A DNA stretch of 64,000 nucleotides from Lojkania enalia (Eukaryota > Ascomycota > Dothideomycetes > Pleosporales): positions 434,001 to 498,000 of the forward strand of contig ML986587.1 of assembly GCA_010094045.1 (NCBI GenBank). The letters run 5' to 3'. A program made the translations under genes and the position numbers. How positions within the stretch are numbered: position 1 is the stretch's first letter; the number at the start of each line of letters is the position of its first letter. The notes under the pieces were generated by a model. The model saw only the letters and a list, made by a program, of their open reading frames with translations. It was not told where the DNA came from and searched no databases. This document shows, piece by piece, positions 21,237 through 33,164 of this stretch.

Positions 21237-23651
21237 CTAATAAGCCCTGCCCTCTCTCGCACGGTGACTCCTCTCAGCCATTTCCAGAATCGCGTAGCCG
21301 TGATCTTGCGATAGTCGGCCGTCTTTTGGCCGATGGTCTGTTCCGACCCCGGCGTCGTCATCGAATCCAGTCTGCAGCTTCCAAAGTCCCTGGCCCAGTT
21401 GTCCATCGTGCAATACGCCGTGCCCTGCAATGTCTTCGCCGACAGTGCTGTGGTCCGGCAGGTCGTGAGTTTGTTCGGCAGCGCGCTCAAACTGGGAAAG
21501 GAGGTCAGAGTACTGCCATGAGTGCTTGGTTGAATAGCAATTTGTCATTGTATCGCCCAATCCAAGGTCGTAGTCGCTCTGTGGTTGCTCGAATCCATGC
21601 GATTGTTCGAGGCCTGAGATAGGATTAAGAGGGGCTAGCGAAGGAGCATGTGTGCTGAAGCTCTCGTAAGCTCCTAGGTTGATTGCAGGCTCGAGGCAGA
21701 TGTTGATGTGGCCACCAGCGAAATCGACGTCGTTCAAATCATGGTATTCGTGGTGCTGCAACAGATCCGTTTCGTGCGAGTCCGTGAGGCTTGGAAGTGA
21801 ATATGGTTGGGAGTAGTCCGTGGCCATGCTAGGCGCCGTTGCGGAATTTGGATTGGAGAAATCTTCAAATCCCATCGTTGATAGGCCCTCAAAATCTAGT
21901 TGGGGCGGATTCTGTGCGAATGGTTGGCCGGTAAATTCCAAAGGCAAGGAGGAATAGATTGAAGTTGCAGGAGCCGAAGTATTGTTGATTGTTGTATTGA
22001 TCAGGTCCTTTGATACCTCTAGAACATCTAGCTCCTCGGCGTCCATTAGTCTTTGATCTATAGGAGGCGCGAAATTGGCAACGCGCCATGTCATTCGGCC
22101 GGGTTCGTTGCTAGTTCTCGTCTGGCGGAAGCGCCAAAGGATCGTCAGCAAGCAGTGCAATTCGCCTGACTCTCGCTTGACGCCGTAGATGTCCTGTACC
22201 GCTGTCATGTAGTGCAAAGAGTCGCGTACACTAATCTCAATCTTGCTTCTTGCACTTTGCTCTTCAAGCATCCGAGCATTTCTCAGCCTCATACCCAAGC
22301 TGTGCATCCTCTGAACCCAAAAGTAGCTTCCAAATGGTATAACCGCTCGACCTGTCTCCGTATCGTACGTGCAATTGCTTCTCGTATCTTTCTTTACCTG
22401 TTTTTCTTTGCCTAACTGAGCGGGCAAAGTCTGATCGACGAGGTCTCCGCTGTCATAAAAGCGTGTTCGACATTGTAAAGGTTCGTAGGCCGAGAGATCA
22501 TGGGCACTCTTGAGGACGACGTGGACTGATAGTTCTGCGCCTGATGGTTGCTTTTCCGTCATGATCTTGAGCGAGGCGTCACACACAAGCACGGCGCGGT
22601 CGTACCAATCTTCGGTCCTATGAAAATTGAACTCTGGATACTGTTTGCTCCATGAGGTGGTATCGGTAATGTTCAAATCTCCCAGCTTCGGACGGTCACC
22701 TAGCTGGCTAAGAAAGTGGATCGGTGTCCTATGTGAATCCGAAACCCACATGGCAAAGTCAGTAAATGTGTAGATAGGTGTTTGTTCTGTATCTTCATGA
22801 CATTGCATTCCCGTAAGAGATTGAGAAGGCGGTAGCGAGTCGTAGCTCGACCAGAGTCTGGCCTCAGCCTGAGATGAGACATCGTATTTGGAAGAACCAT
22901 GGTGACTGCTCCGTAGATGGCTAATATGAGAGCTAGCGTGACCTGATTTACTTTCATCTAGATCCTCTTTTGATAAGTATACCATGACTGATATTGTCAG
23001 CAGATATGTTTAAAACTCTTGCAACTTCCTTACTTTGAGGTTGATCGGACAGCATATTCTTGAGAACCTGAATATGGCTGGACACTTGCTTCCTCGTTCG
23101 TTGCGTGCCAGTCTCGTCCTTGATTGAATAGGCTATCAGTTCGTTTCGCCTACGAAGTTTCCCACCAAGCATTTCCGTCTTGCGATCCATGGGTGGCCAT
23201 CGCACCAATGCTACAACAGTAAGCTAGTGTACATCAGGTATTCTACGCAGGGAGGATAATTACCCCTAAAGAAGGCATACTCTATATTGTCCGGCCATAC
23301 TTGCTCCCTCTTCGCTCTATCTTTTCGTTGGCGCTCGCGATATTTTCGATACTTCTCACACTGCTGCAGTAACTGCCACAGTTTTTCTACCTCCTTGTTG
23401 ATCTGATCTTCCGACTTCTCGCTGCTCAAGTGAGAAGCGAGGTTGCCGGTAAAGTAGCTACCGCCCAGGCTGGGTGAGTAAAGATTTTCGACAGGTGATG
23501 TCTGTGAGCATTCCCAGTAAGGACTATCAGCATACCCATACCGTCTATTGCTAGAGCGTTCTTGGAGCACTCGGGCTGGTATGGACGAGTCTGGCTCTAA
23601 CAAGACTGGAGCGTTCGACGGCACAATACATGAACGCCGATGTACTTCCAT
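21237..23651 (-). CDS. abaA: AbaA, TEA/ATTS-domain developmental transcription factor
   Basis: Three exons, 23651-23264, 23210-23034 and 22987-21237, 771 aa (Aspergillus AbaA is about 800 aa). The TEA/ATTS DNA-binding domain lies near residues 120-185 and is rebuilt only by splicing: VWPDNIEYAFFR then ALVRWPPMDRKTEMLGGK, LRRRNELIAYSI and the hallmark RTRKQVSSHIQVLKN. Both introns (53 and 46 nt) have consensus signals and fall at the usual places for the family. The long C-terminal part is Ser/Gln/Asp-rich with a plausible activation region. AbaA acts after BrlA in conidiophore development, controlling phialide differentiation and conidial genes, and binds CATTCY. Several substitutions within the domain (for example IKDETGTQ) suggest some divergence from Aspergillus. 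The 808-bp upstream region carries repeated CATTCY motifs, consistent with autoregulation. Confidence 0.94.
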
Positions 23652-24459
23652 TGGGGGGTGAGAATTCTTACGACAGAAAAGAATGAAAATCTAAGAATGT
23701 CTGAGAGAAAGAGCCTAGAGAGTTGAGCAAAAGCAGAGAATGTGGGAGGCAAGCAAGAAATGTAGGTGACATTCAAGTCATGATATAGCGAGGGGAGGCA
23801 ACTAGTCAGGAGGGCAGGATGGGCCTCTTGAAGACACAACAGGTTACCACTGAGTTGGAACTGTCACCATAACGACAGAACGCCCAGTTGAAATTAGGCT
23901 ACCATACTACAAGAGAGTCAAGAGCTACCAGTACTATTTCGCTTGCTTTCGTTCAAATTACCTCTATAATGTGGAACAACAATATTACTTCATCGGTCGA
24001 GGGTTAGCAATATGAGCAAGGGCACGAGCAAGTGCCGACGATCGTATGGTCATCTAATTGGAGAAAATGCTCTTCGCAATTTGTGTGCTAGGGAGACAAG
24101 GCACGGGAATGCTCCGATGTTGAAGAATGTCAGCGAAATGTAAACAAGCAATTACGTTATAGACACCTGGTGTCGTGGCAAACAAGCGTGTGAGATCTAC
24201 AAATGTCTTTCGCGTCTAAGACATCGAGAGCAAGGTAATAAACGCGCGATGGCGGCCATTAGCCATGCGATAGATAAGACCTATGTAGGCAACCTGGGAT
24301 CTCAAAGTGTGTGCCAAGGGGTGTGAGGCTGCTGCCTCAAGTATATGGGTCAAAGGGCGAACCTGTTATGGCCTCGCGTCCCAAGTCAGAAAGCAAGGGA
24401 GCCGACCAAGGGGACAGGATGGTGTCGCGCCGCAAGATTACCAGAACGCGTTTGCTAGT
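23652..24459 (-). promoter_or_regulatory. abaA upstream region with AbaA- and BrlA-type sites
   Basis: Five CATTCY elements occur on the abaA coding strand (complements at 23680-23685, 23694-23699, 23737-23742, 24106-24111 and 24124-24129), against about 0.8 expected for both strands. Four BrlA response elements fitting MRAGGGR occur on the opposite strand at 23789-23795, 24315-24321, 24394-24400 and 24407-24413. The distal ones are next to the MRD1 stop. The consensus sequences come from Aspergillus; function here is inferred. Confidence 0.55.
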
Positions 24460-27293
24460 TTAGAACTTATCTAGATCATCGTTGCCTGCGACGACAAATT
24501 TCTTGCGGCTACCTCCCGTGAGGCGTTGAAGAGCAACCTTGTTGGCCTGCGCTCCCACCTTCTGTTGCATCTTCTCGAGTTCCTTTTCAGGATCGCCGGT
24601 TTCCGCCTCGGCAAACGCCAGAACAAGGCGTCGACCAAGTAAGTGGGTGTTGTGAAGAGCATCCATCGCATTCGCGGCCTCTCGTTTCGTAGTGAACTCT
24701 GCGAAACCGAAACCGCGTGAAGAGGAGTCGAACTTCTTGGGCACCCTGACTGACCGAAGTTGTCCATAAGGAGCAAACAAGGCTCGAATATCCTTTCTCT
24801 AAATCACGGTCAGCCGGGTCAATGTAAATAGGATCAATCAACCTACGCTTGATTCAAATGGGAGATTCTTGATAATGATTTTGGTTCCAGCAGCTTTCTT
24901 CGCTGCATCCTCCTTACGACGTTCTTCCGCAGCGTCCACTCCTTTGTGAGAGTTTTTAATTTGAAGCTTGTGTCCTTCGAGGTTGTATCCGTCCATTGCA
25001 CGTAGAGCTGCGGTCGCCATTTCAGCATTGTCAAACTCGACAAAGCCGTAACCCATTGAAAGTACTCCTCGTTTCGGGTCGACCTTGGTCTTTACTCTCG
25101 CACTACGGAAGCCACTCAAAGGAGAAAATGTCTCCTTGAGCTGTTCTGTTGTAGTAGAGAAGTTTAAGTTTCGTATATAGAGAGTCGCTTTGTTAGTATA
25201 TTCTGGCTCCGGGACATCTTGCAATAAGTCCGTTGCAGAGAGTTTGTTTGTAGCCGTATCATTCGGCATTGCAGGTGTAGTGATAGGCGCAGAAATACCA
25301 TCTCTGAAGAGGTCTTTGGGCGCCTTTTCCAGGAAAAGAACTGAGTCCTTGATCTTTCTATATGCCAAAGATTTAAATGCAGAACCCGCCTGCGCAGAAT
25401 TCGAAAACACCACAATTGCTGTCAGTCCAGCTGGAGGCATAAGAAATTTTTTAACCGTGCCATACTCTTCGAAAAGCTGTCGGATCTCGTCCGACTTGGA
25501 TCCATGTGGAATATTCTTGATTAGGATGGCAATATCGCCTTTAGAGCTTCTCTTGAACGCTTCAAGATCCACCCCGTGCTGTGCAAAGTAAGACTTCGTT
25601 TCTTGAATGAGATGCGTTTCTGCATGCGCCTGCTTGACTGCGGCGTCAGACGAAGTCGGGTCCAGTAGCTCTAACTTGCTAATCCCGAGACGCTCGGCAA
25701 TAGTAGACATGATAGAATCAGACTGACACCAGTTAGTGAATGCTCAAACTCTCGACATGGCGTCGCATACATTTAGATACAGTGAGTTCCAATTGAAAGT
25801 CGAGCTAGAAGCATTCGCTTTCCTCTGTATCTCCCTTTGTTTCTTCAAAGGTAGTTTAGAAACGGCGAAGTCATCAAGCTTTGCATCTCGTTTTGCTTTC
25901 GCTGATATTATATGCAGCAAACGACCTTGGAAAATGGTTCCGTCGTTTTGCGTATATGCCTTGACAGCGTGCTCGGGTTCCATGAATTGCAAGAAAGCAA
26001 ATCCTTTGGCAGCTCCACTGCTGCTGCTCACAGGGACGTGCGCCTTTTTGCAATCAGCAAATTAATCCTAGAAGGAATACAGCAAAAAGAGGCAAAAGAA
26101 TTCGCCAACATTCAGATAAGAGAGACATCTACTAAAATACTCTCCCAAGAGACCTCATATGCATAGCATCAGTTGTCCCTATCTATGGAAATTCATCAAT
26201 GCGAAGATTATGAAACAAGCAAAGGAGAATCGGATCTCACCTCTTCTAGAGATCCGTATTTCGAGAAATGGTCACGCAAGTCATCCTCCGTCACATCATA
26301 AGAAAGGTTTCGGAGGTAGAGTCTGCCCGTCTCAAGAATTTTATCCTCTTCTGAAGGAAAATCGCTCTCGACATTGTCAACATTGGGTTTCGAAGCATTC
26401 AACTGCTCGACATTCGTCGCCAGAGACTGAACAGAATCATCTTGGCTTTCCGGCACCTCCTTATTAGAGGAGGCGACCTGGGTATTCTCCTCTTCCTCGT
26501 CATCTATTTCCAACGCCCTCTTCGTATGCGTCCGCAACCAATCTGTATCGGACACAGGGCCTGCTTGCGCCTTAGCAGTCTCCTGTGGTTCTTCCATATT
26601 CCCATCAGATTCCGAACTTCCCTCAACTTTTTCTATTGCGGGTTTTGCTCGATCTGCGGAGGGTTGCCGTAAGGATGTAGAAGTTTCGACTACTTGGGAC
26701 GTTTTGGGCTTCTTGGTGATGACGTGGTATTCGTCGTCGCTCTCGACTCCCGGGACCGCAACTTCATCTATAGGATCCGTATTTGCAGTCGCCGATGGCT
26801 CATTCTCTACTTCTCTATTTGCCCAGACTTTTGTCTTCGACGGCGGCTGCATAACTTCGAGGAACTCCTTCAGTTTCGGGTCTTGCTCAACATCGAGCTC
26901 AGCCCTCTTCCGCTTAAGAGCATTCTCTTTCGGAGATGGCACATATTCAGTACTCTTCGGCACACTCTTCTCTAGTTTCTGTTGTTTTCGTGATCTTGGG
27001 AGGCTCTGGTCGGAAAACTAGTTTCTAGATTAGCATCGGGACAGCAAGGGCGCTATGAAAGCTCTCACAGGCCGCGCGGCCTCCACGAAAATCCTCGTCA
27101 TCTTAATAAACGACTTGTTGAAGTATTTGACTGCCTTCACTGCATCTTCTGGGGTTTTGTACCCGACATAGCCAATCCTTCGGTGGGGGAAGAACTTGAC
27201 GTCTGTGACGGGATATTTGGCGAAATGCTTCCGCAAATCGTTCTCAGTGAACTTGGGCGGCAGACCACGGACAAATATACGTGACGACTCCAT
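24460..27293 (-). CDS. MRD1: Multiple RNA-binding domain protein MRD1
   Basis: Five exons: 27293-27069, 27017-26241, 26043-25771, 25722-24847 and 24798-24460, 829 aa, matching fungal Mrd1. It carries five RRMs: an N-terminal one (MESSRIFVRGLPP), a second after a Glu/Ser-rich linker (GRLYLRNLSYDVTEDDL to AKGFAFLQF), a third (DIAILIKNIPHGSKSDEI), a fourth (ATLYIRNLNFSTTTEQL) and a fifth (TKIIIKNLPFESS, split by an intron). Mrd1 is a nucleolar protein that binds 35S pre-rRNA and is needed for early cleavages producing 18S rRNA. The NSLYLN and SKLELLDPTSSDAAVKQAHAE blocks between RRM2 and RRM3 are typical of the family. Intron 2 is long (197 nt) and uses an AAG acceptor. The start lies 331 bp from the divergent dynein light chain gene. 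Confidence 0.95.
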
Positions 27294-27624
27294 TGTAAGG
27301 TGCTAGTGAGCTGTAGCCCGCTCAAACGATGAGGTTGAGGGTGAAGGAATTGTCGGTGCCGAAAGTTCGAGCTCGGGAAAATTTGGTGACAGGGCTCCGC
27401 GGCGGCTCGAAGCGAGAGCCTCGGGCTGGGGCTCGGCCGGCGTCAGGCCAGCTCGCGACCTGTGCGCGCAGCTCAAAGACGATCGAAACGCTGCCCAAGC
27501 CGCCGTCGAGCAACAACAACCATTGTCATTGAGCTGCTGCCTGCACCTAACGATCACCCACGCCCGTGAGCCTACACCACTGTCCCTCAATCTAGCATAT
27601 TCGGTGCCTGAACCAGCCACAGAA
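27294..27624. promoter_or_regulatory. Bidirectional promoter between MRD1 and dynein light chain
   Basis: The 331 bp separate two divergent housekeeping start codons. The middle is GC-rich and no TATA box is seen. Long open frames on both strands here are by-products. Confidence 0.55.
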
Positions 27625-28288
27625 ATGGCCAGCGAGAAGTCAGATACCCTTGTGAACAAACAAGACGGTAAGAGTGGCGCTTCCATTTCAAATATTCGTC
27701 GAGGAATATTTGACTGATATATACTTGCAGCCCAGATCAAGTCTGCGGACATGGTAGTTCCCCTATTGTGCTTTCTCGCGCGATGCCTACTAACAGTTTG
27801 TACGACAGAGCGAGGAGATGCAAGCGGAGGCGATCGAAGTTGGTAAGTTCGCTGTGCCGTAGCCAGATTCGGGAACCTGAAACACTGACAGCTTGTACAG
27901 CACAGCAGGCCATGGAGCAATTCAGTATTGAGAAAGTACGATAGACTAGCTTCTAGATTCCTCTCGCAGTCTGCTTTGTGTAGATGGCTTCCAAGTGCAG
28001 CGCTAACCCCGTGACTACAGGATATTGCGCAGTATATCAAAAAGGAGGTAAGACGCCCTGCAGATCTCCCACAATAGAAGAAGTATTCATGATGTTTAGT
28101 TCGACAACCGTAAGGGTGCTACATGGCACTGCATTGTAGGGAGGAACTTTGGCAGCTTCGTCACCCACGGTACGTATTCCGCCGCGACCCAGCCGAAAAA
28201 TACCGGAGCTCATGCTCTTCCAGAGACCAAGCACTTCATATATTTCTATCTCGGACACTGTGCCATCCTCCTCTTCAAGACGCAGTAG
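27625..28288 (+). CDS. Cytoplasmic dynein light chain LC8
   Basis: Seven exons encode 98 aa: 27625-27667, 27731-27753, 27809-27842, 27901-27935, 28021-28047, 28100-28169 and 28224-28288. All donors start GT(A/T) and all phases close. The product matches LC8 (Aspergillus NudG, yeast Dyn2): [59 protein letters not shown] and the ending [10 protein letters not shown]8 is a homodimer whose central groove binds short linear motifs in the dynein intermediate chain and many other partners, and it is needed for dynein-dependent nuclear migration. No exon exceeds 70 nt, so the gene is far more fragmented than its neighbours and open-frame searches miss it. Confidence 0.95.
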
Positions 28289-29110
28289 ACGGGCACTTTT
28301 GTCCACCCTATCATGCGCCCTGCCTGGATTTCATCTTGCTCTCCGGCCCCTCACTACTCCCAACCTTGCCTCTTCACGACATTCTTGACATCCTAACTCC
28401 TATTATCTTGACATTCCCTACAGCGCATCCGACATTCTAGGGATCTGGTGTTATGGCGAGCTGAGAGGGGATTGAGGCCGGGTCTTGCATGGTGTGTTCT
28501 CTTGACGAAAGCTATTTACGGGACTCACAAGTCTCGCTCCATATGACTGCCACGAGTCTCCTTTCCAAAAGCCTTGATTTGGGGGGACCAACTACTTAAT
28601 ATATGATATATCCAACTGCAATTGTTCTATCTATTACTCTTTGCGCGAGTGAAGGTTCTCTCAACCCAGAATATCTCTTTGAGTATCTCTGGTCAATGCT
28701 TGTGACGCGAGAACAGGCGCCAAACACCAGCTTCACTTATACTCACAAACTGGGCTCGATATCATCAAGTGACTGCACCCTCCTGCGTCCACGTCTCCGG
28801 CCCGCATACCTCGCCCAAGCGGGGCACCCTACCCCACATAGCAATTTCCTGCCAACCCGGTCCATATACCCCGCCATAACATCCCACGATCACCGCCCAA
28901 TCCCCTCCCTTTCCCCCAGGAGCGCACGAGCCTTCTGTGGCTGAGCTATGACGACGCCACTTGGCGCCGAGCTCTCGCCTCATCATCACGGAAATGCAGG
29001 ACTGAAGAACATCAGACTTTCCACACCTCAAATGCCCACCACACCACCTCCCACCACACACGACCGAAACTCCGTGCCTACGATATTGACACTATAACCG
29101 GGCGTTCAAG
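28289..29110. other. Intergenic, no gene recognised
   Basis: 3' flank of the dynein light chain gene and upstream region of the CxxC protein gene. The last 300 bp are C-rich with CACCACC-type repeats. No coding frame convinces. Confidence 0.45.
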
Positions 29111-29774
29111 ATGTTCTTCTTCTTTACCTGCGGAACACAGTACGTATCCCCTCCCATGAATCACATTAGCCTGCACAGCATCGCATCACATCGCATTGCA
29201 CGACACACACACACCTCACACATACCCCAACTCCTTCGCAGCCAGCCCATCCCGTGCACCCACAATGCGCTCCCCACCATACAATCCATCCACAACAGCA
29301 GAACCGCTTCCACTAACAAGCAGCAGCACATTCACCTCCCGCCTCAAAGGCGCCGAATCCCTAACCGTCCAATGCCAAAACTGCGGCAACTTCTCCGGCC
29401 ACGTCTACAAGCGATGGTAAGCGCACCCGCTCCCCCATTCCCTCTTCTCTGCCCCGTCCCTGCCCTGCCGTTCCCCCAATATCTCACCCTTTTCCCATTT
29501 TAGCCCGCCCACTAACTCCTTCCCCAGGGAATGGTTCACATTCTGCTTCATCCCCGTGATCCCCTTCTCCCTGAAACCGTACAAGGAAGTAGGATGCCAC
29601 ATATGCAATTTCTACCAGGATATCAAGTATCGGCCTGATGTGCAGCAGCAGATGAGTTGGGGAGGTGGACAAGAGCAGGGCGGTGTGATGATGGGGCCGC
29701 CTGGTGGTGGGCATAACAATGGGTGGGGGGCCGCGCCGATGGCGGGTGGTGCGCAGCATCCGCAGTATAAATAG
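29111..29774 (+). CDS. Small CxxC zinc-ribbon-like fungal protein
   Basis: Three exons, 29111-29139, 29327-29416 and 29528-29774, about 121 aa. The N-terminus MFFFFTCGT, the CQNCG pair, the hydrophobic WEWFTFCFIPVIPFSL and the CHICNFYQ pair suggest a zinc ribbon with a membrane-associated hydrophobic core. The tail is Gly/Gln/Pro-rich. I recognise this as a widespread uncharacterised fungal family but cannot give a function. The last intron (GTAAGC to CAG) is clear. The first intron is 187 nt and ends in three tandem acceptors (after 29320, 29323 and 29326), all in phase, adding two, one or no Ser residues; I chose the last. Its donor GTACGT at 29140 is good and the CTAAC branch point is at 29313. 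Confidence 0.68.
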
Positions 29775-30235
29775 AGGAGGGGAGGTGATTGTTTGGGGAG
29801 TTCGGTGCTCGAAGTAGGGACATGCACGGAGATGCGAGTCTTTTGCTAGGCCAGGAAATCGTCTGACTAGGACTATATCGCGAACTGCGTGTGCGGATTA
29901 GCAAGGCGCAGAGTGGTTACGTTCTCTTTTGTCTAGCTATTGAGGTTTAGCATGCAGCACCATGGCGTTCGGGAGGAAAAAGATACCATCATTACTTTTT
30001 TTTTTCCTATGACAAGCAGAGTTTTGAATGATACTTTTCCAATTTTCTTCTCAAAACTATCTACTACTTTCTGCTCTACTGCAACTGTTTCTTCGCATAA
30101 CCCAATGCCAATCAACTGCTCAGGAAGAAATGCCAACTGCTAGTCCAAAGCGCTACGCTCAATGCGTCTCTCCCGCTATGAGATTGTCCAACGAAATGTC
30201 GACATACCAATACCTTGGATCCAGCCATCATCTGC
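29775..30235. other. Convergent intergenic region
   Basis: Short AT-richer stretch between two convergent genes. It includes a T run near 29995-30005. No gene is seen. Confidence 0.5.
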
Positions 30236-32380
30236 TCAAACAGTATTATCAACACCGCGGTTCTCGTCCACCATATCGAGGTTATCCTCTCTAGGTATCT
30301 TCTTCTCGGGGCTCTTTCCCCTCTCACCGCCTATCGTTCCCTGTCGTTTCCTCTTCATGACCGGACTCTCAAAATCTTCAAGCCCAGGCAGGAGTCCGCT
30401 GTCTATTGTTGTACTACCTATCTGCGTATCAAAGCTACTCGTTCCATCTCCAAGTGCACTGAACAGCTGCTGGCTAATTCTATCCAAACTCTCCATTCCA
30501 CTACGGTGACCAGGAACAAACTGTTTTCCTTCGTCCGGATTGATAATGCTCTCAATGCGGGTAACTTCAGGGGAGGTCGTCATGGGGGTATTTTGAGGAG
30601 CTTTGTTTTGGTTCTGGATGGGAGTTTCGAAAGCTGGAAGCAAGCTCTTGTCATGACGAACTTCATTTTCTGCGCCTAGAGGAGAACCGACTCCAAGGCC
30701 TTCCTTCCGAGATTTGACACTACCTCCTGATGTGGGCAATGGAATGGGACTGCTCTTCCCGGCCGCCGAGAACTGGGGTCCTCGATCAAAGCGAGATGCG
30801 CTAGAGAATAAGGAAGACGGATCACGCATTTCAATGTCCGAGCCGTCAATAAAATACTTGGAGGACGAATACCCCGGTACTAGACCTTGGGCAAACGGGT
30901 GTGGAGTGGGAACTCGGTTCTCCTTCCCACCTACGAAGGAGGGACGGTGTGTTGATGAAGGCTTCTTCGGCTCGTTCCCGCCTTTCACTCCATCAGCTCT
31001 GGATGGCGACGCCTGATTCGATATGTTTCGAAAATAAGGGTGGAGGTTTTGGAGGTCTGGGTATGATGCCGTACGAGCAACCGCGGCAGCAGAAGGTTTC
31101 GTCGTAAGCGGCTTGCTCACCGGGCCAATAGCTGGAGTGAACGCGTGCGGATTGGGTTGAAAAGATGGTTTACGATCCCGCTCATGGCGGTGAGAATGAA
31201 AGTCAGGATCACAACCCTTCTTCGGTGGACTGAGAGCTTCAAGTAAGGTCCCAAATTGATCCTGCCTCAATGTCACAATCACCTGACGGTCACCCCTCTT
31301 TCCCTTTTTTCGAGTTTCGTCTACTCTCCTAACACCCTCTCTATCGCGCCCCTCAGCGGCCGCATCCAACGCTTTCCGAGGCTTCGATGCAGATGGGGAG
31401 ACTATTAAAAGATCAGGCATGGAGGTATCCGCAGTCGAATGAGTTGTTGCTCGGTGAGTTGACCATGAGTCGACCATGCTAACATCATCAAAGGGATCAT
31501 AGGCTGGAATATTCATGGTGTCGTCCCAGATCCCAAATCTATCCGGATTCACTTCAATCGGGGGCTTTGACAACTCGGAATATGGAGGGAGCGGTGCCGT
31601 GTTCAGTCTCTTGCCCACTTCTTGGATACTGGATCGAGATCCGGACCTAACTGGCTGCTTCGGTGGTGGTGGTGGTGGTGAAGGAGGATGACTTTCGTCA
31701 GTGGGGTGTCGTGGTTTGTTTCGTGGATTGGAAGTCTGCATTTTAGGGGAATGAGTGTCGACCATCGACGGGAGGTACAATGGGTTCCGGATTGGCCATG
31801 ATATGCCAGCTTGTTCGAGGACATCTACATTAGTCAGTACGACTCAATTCAATGCAGTAATAAACGCCACTCCACCTCTTGGAGCATGCTGAAAAGCAAA
31901 GCAAACAATATCGTTAGAAGCCCCAAACTCCAATGGCTCGGAAGTACTGGTCTTGCCAATCAATTGCTCAGATAGAAATATCTTGATCCTCCCGTTATGA
32001 TCACGCGCATCCCACGAGCTGCATAGAAGGACATTCTGACGAAATGGGGGGAACTCTAGGCACAATTTTCGTTGGCTTGTTGGACGGTCGGGATGACCGA
32101 TTGTTCGCTTCTCGCTCTCTAAGATGGAGTTAATATCATAGAATTCGCTATGGGTGAAAAGAGGTTGTCAACCTATCTCTTGTGGCCACTTGGAAGAAAT
32201 ATCATAAAAATCATGGCTTAAGTAAATCAGCGTACAAGTAACAGAAAAATGTTCCATGGCGGAGTTGGTCCTCACAAAATTCTTGTTCCATCGACGATTA
32301 TCTGCACAGTATACACGATCCGCTGATTCGCTTTCCTTTGGGACTCGATGATTGCGGTTGGCTTTGCTTTCGAGACCCAT
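30236..32380 (-). CDS. Large disordered fungal protein, 5' end uncertain (possible frame break)
   Basis: Three exons are well supported: 32380-32173, 32118-31876 and 31824-30236, giving 679 aa if translation starts at the ATG at 32380 (MGLESKANRNHRVPK). The first part is globular (WNKNFVRTNSAMEHFSVTC, TLIYLSHDFYDISSKWPQE, NVLLCSSWDARDHNGRIKIF, DIVCFAFQHAPR). The last 500 residues are Pro/Ser-rich with a basic MKRKRQGT motif and probably nuclear. I cannot name the family. Upstream, 32755-32432 encodes a fitting N-terminal extension ending GDEGWTANVLVTSRRSS, then TALLN and a TAG. The stretch 32381-32432 looks coding in another frame, so the true start may be at 32755, with an unrecognised intron, two indels or a pseudogene between. 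Confidence 0.6.
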
Positions 32381-32755
32381 GAGTGGATCGACACGCGGAA
32401 GGGGGTTGCGACGGGCAATGAAGCAATATAGCTAGTTAAGCAGGGCTGTTGACGACCGTCTAGATGTAACAAGAACATTAGCAGTCCAACCCTCATCTCC
32501 CGACGCAATGATGGTATCGCTTACACTCATCCTGCGTAACATAGCACGCGGTCTTGAACTCTTGAATGGGGATATGTGAGTTCCTGGGGAAGAGTATAAC
32601 GTCCCAATTCTCGTATCGCATGGCGAGCTAGCATCAAGGGCGGGATGCTGCCGACCCCTAGAGTTTGGATGTTTGGAACAGAGAGAAGAAGTGTCGGCGT
32701 GGATGTCCCTATTTTTGATTGGGGCAATTGCTGTTTCCTTGGAAGGGGCCACCAT
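32381..32755 (-). other. Probable 5' coding part of the 30236-32380 gene, out of frame
   Basis: From the ATG at 32755 an open frame of 107 codons (MVAPSKETAIAPIKNRD onward) ends at a TAG at 32432-32434, with protein-like composition near its end. Just downstream the +1 frame reads YIASLPVATPFRV before the original frame resumes at DPLMGLESK. Removing 4 nt at the first switch and 2 nt at the second would make one continuous frame. No convincing GT-AG intron covers the stop. Confidence 0.4.
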
Positions 32756-33164
32756 GGAAAGTGCAAACAAGGCGGACTAGCATAGAATTCCCATCAATGA
32801 TCATAAAGCCAAGAACCAAACGTTGAGGACAGAAAGTGGTGCTCGATAAGCTCATTATTTTTGGGCTAAGGGAGGCGGTGCAGTAGAACTACGCTTTCGT
32901 CCATCCCATACATTGAAAGACCACTCATTTGAGGATACCAGTAAAAATCATACTACCTGTGAGGGAGCTCCATAACACCAGGCCAATGCAACCTCCAAGA
33001 GCGCACTAATATGGGAATGCAACCTCAGACAGCCATTGGGTATGTTGCGCCAGACTCCGTGCTAATGGATATGTAACTCCCCCGGCTAAACGCTCGAATA
33101 ATGTCGCATGAACAGATACTCCGTGAACAGATATTGTGACAACGCCGTACAGATGATGTACAAT
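32756..33164. other. Intergenic, no gene recognised
   Basis: Presumed 5' flank of the minus-strand gene ending at 30236 and 3' UTR of the RRM gene. No features stand out. Confidence 0.45.

Noticed and set aside
27303..28040. 245-codon minus-strand frame
   Set aside because: It lies antisense to the seven-exon dynein light chain gene, whose exons all match LC8.
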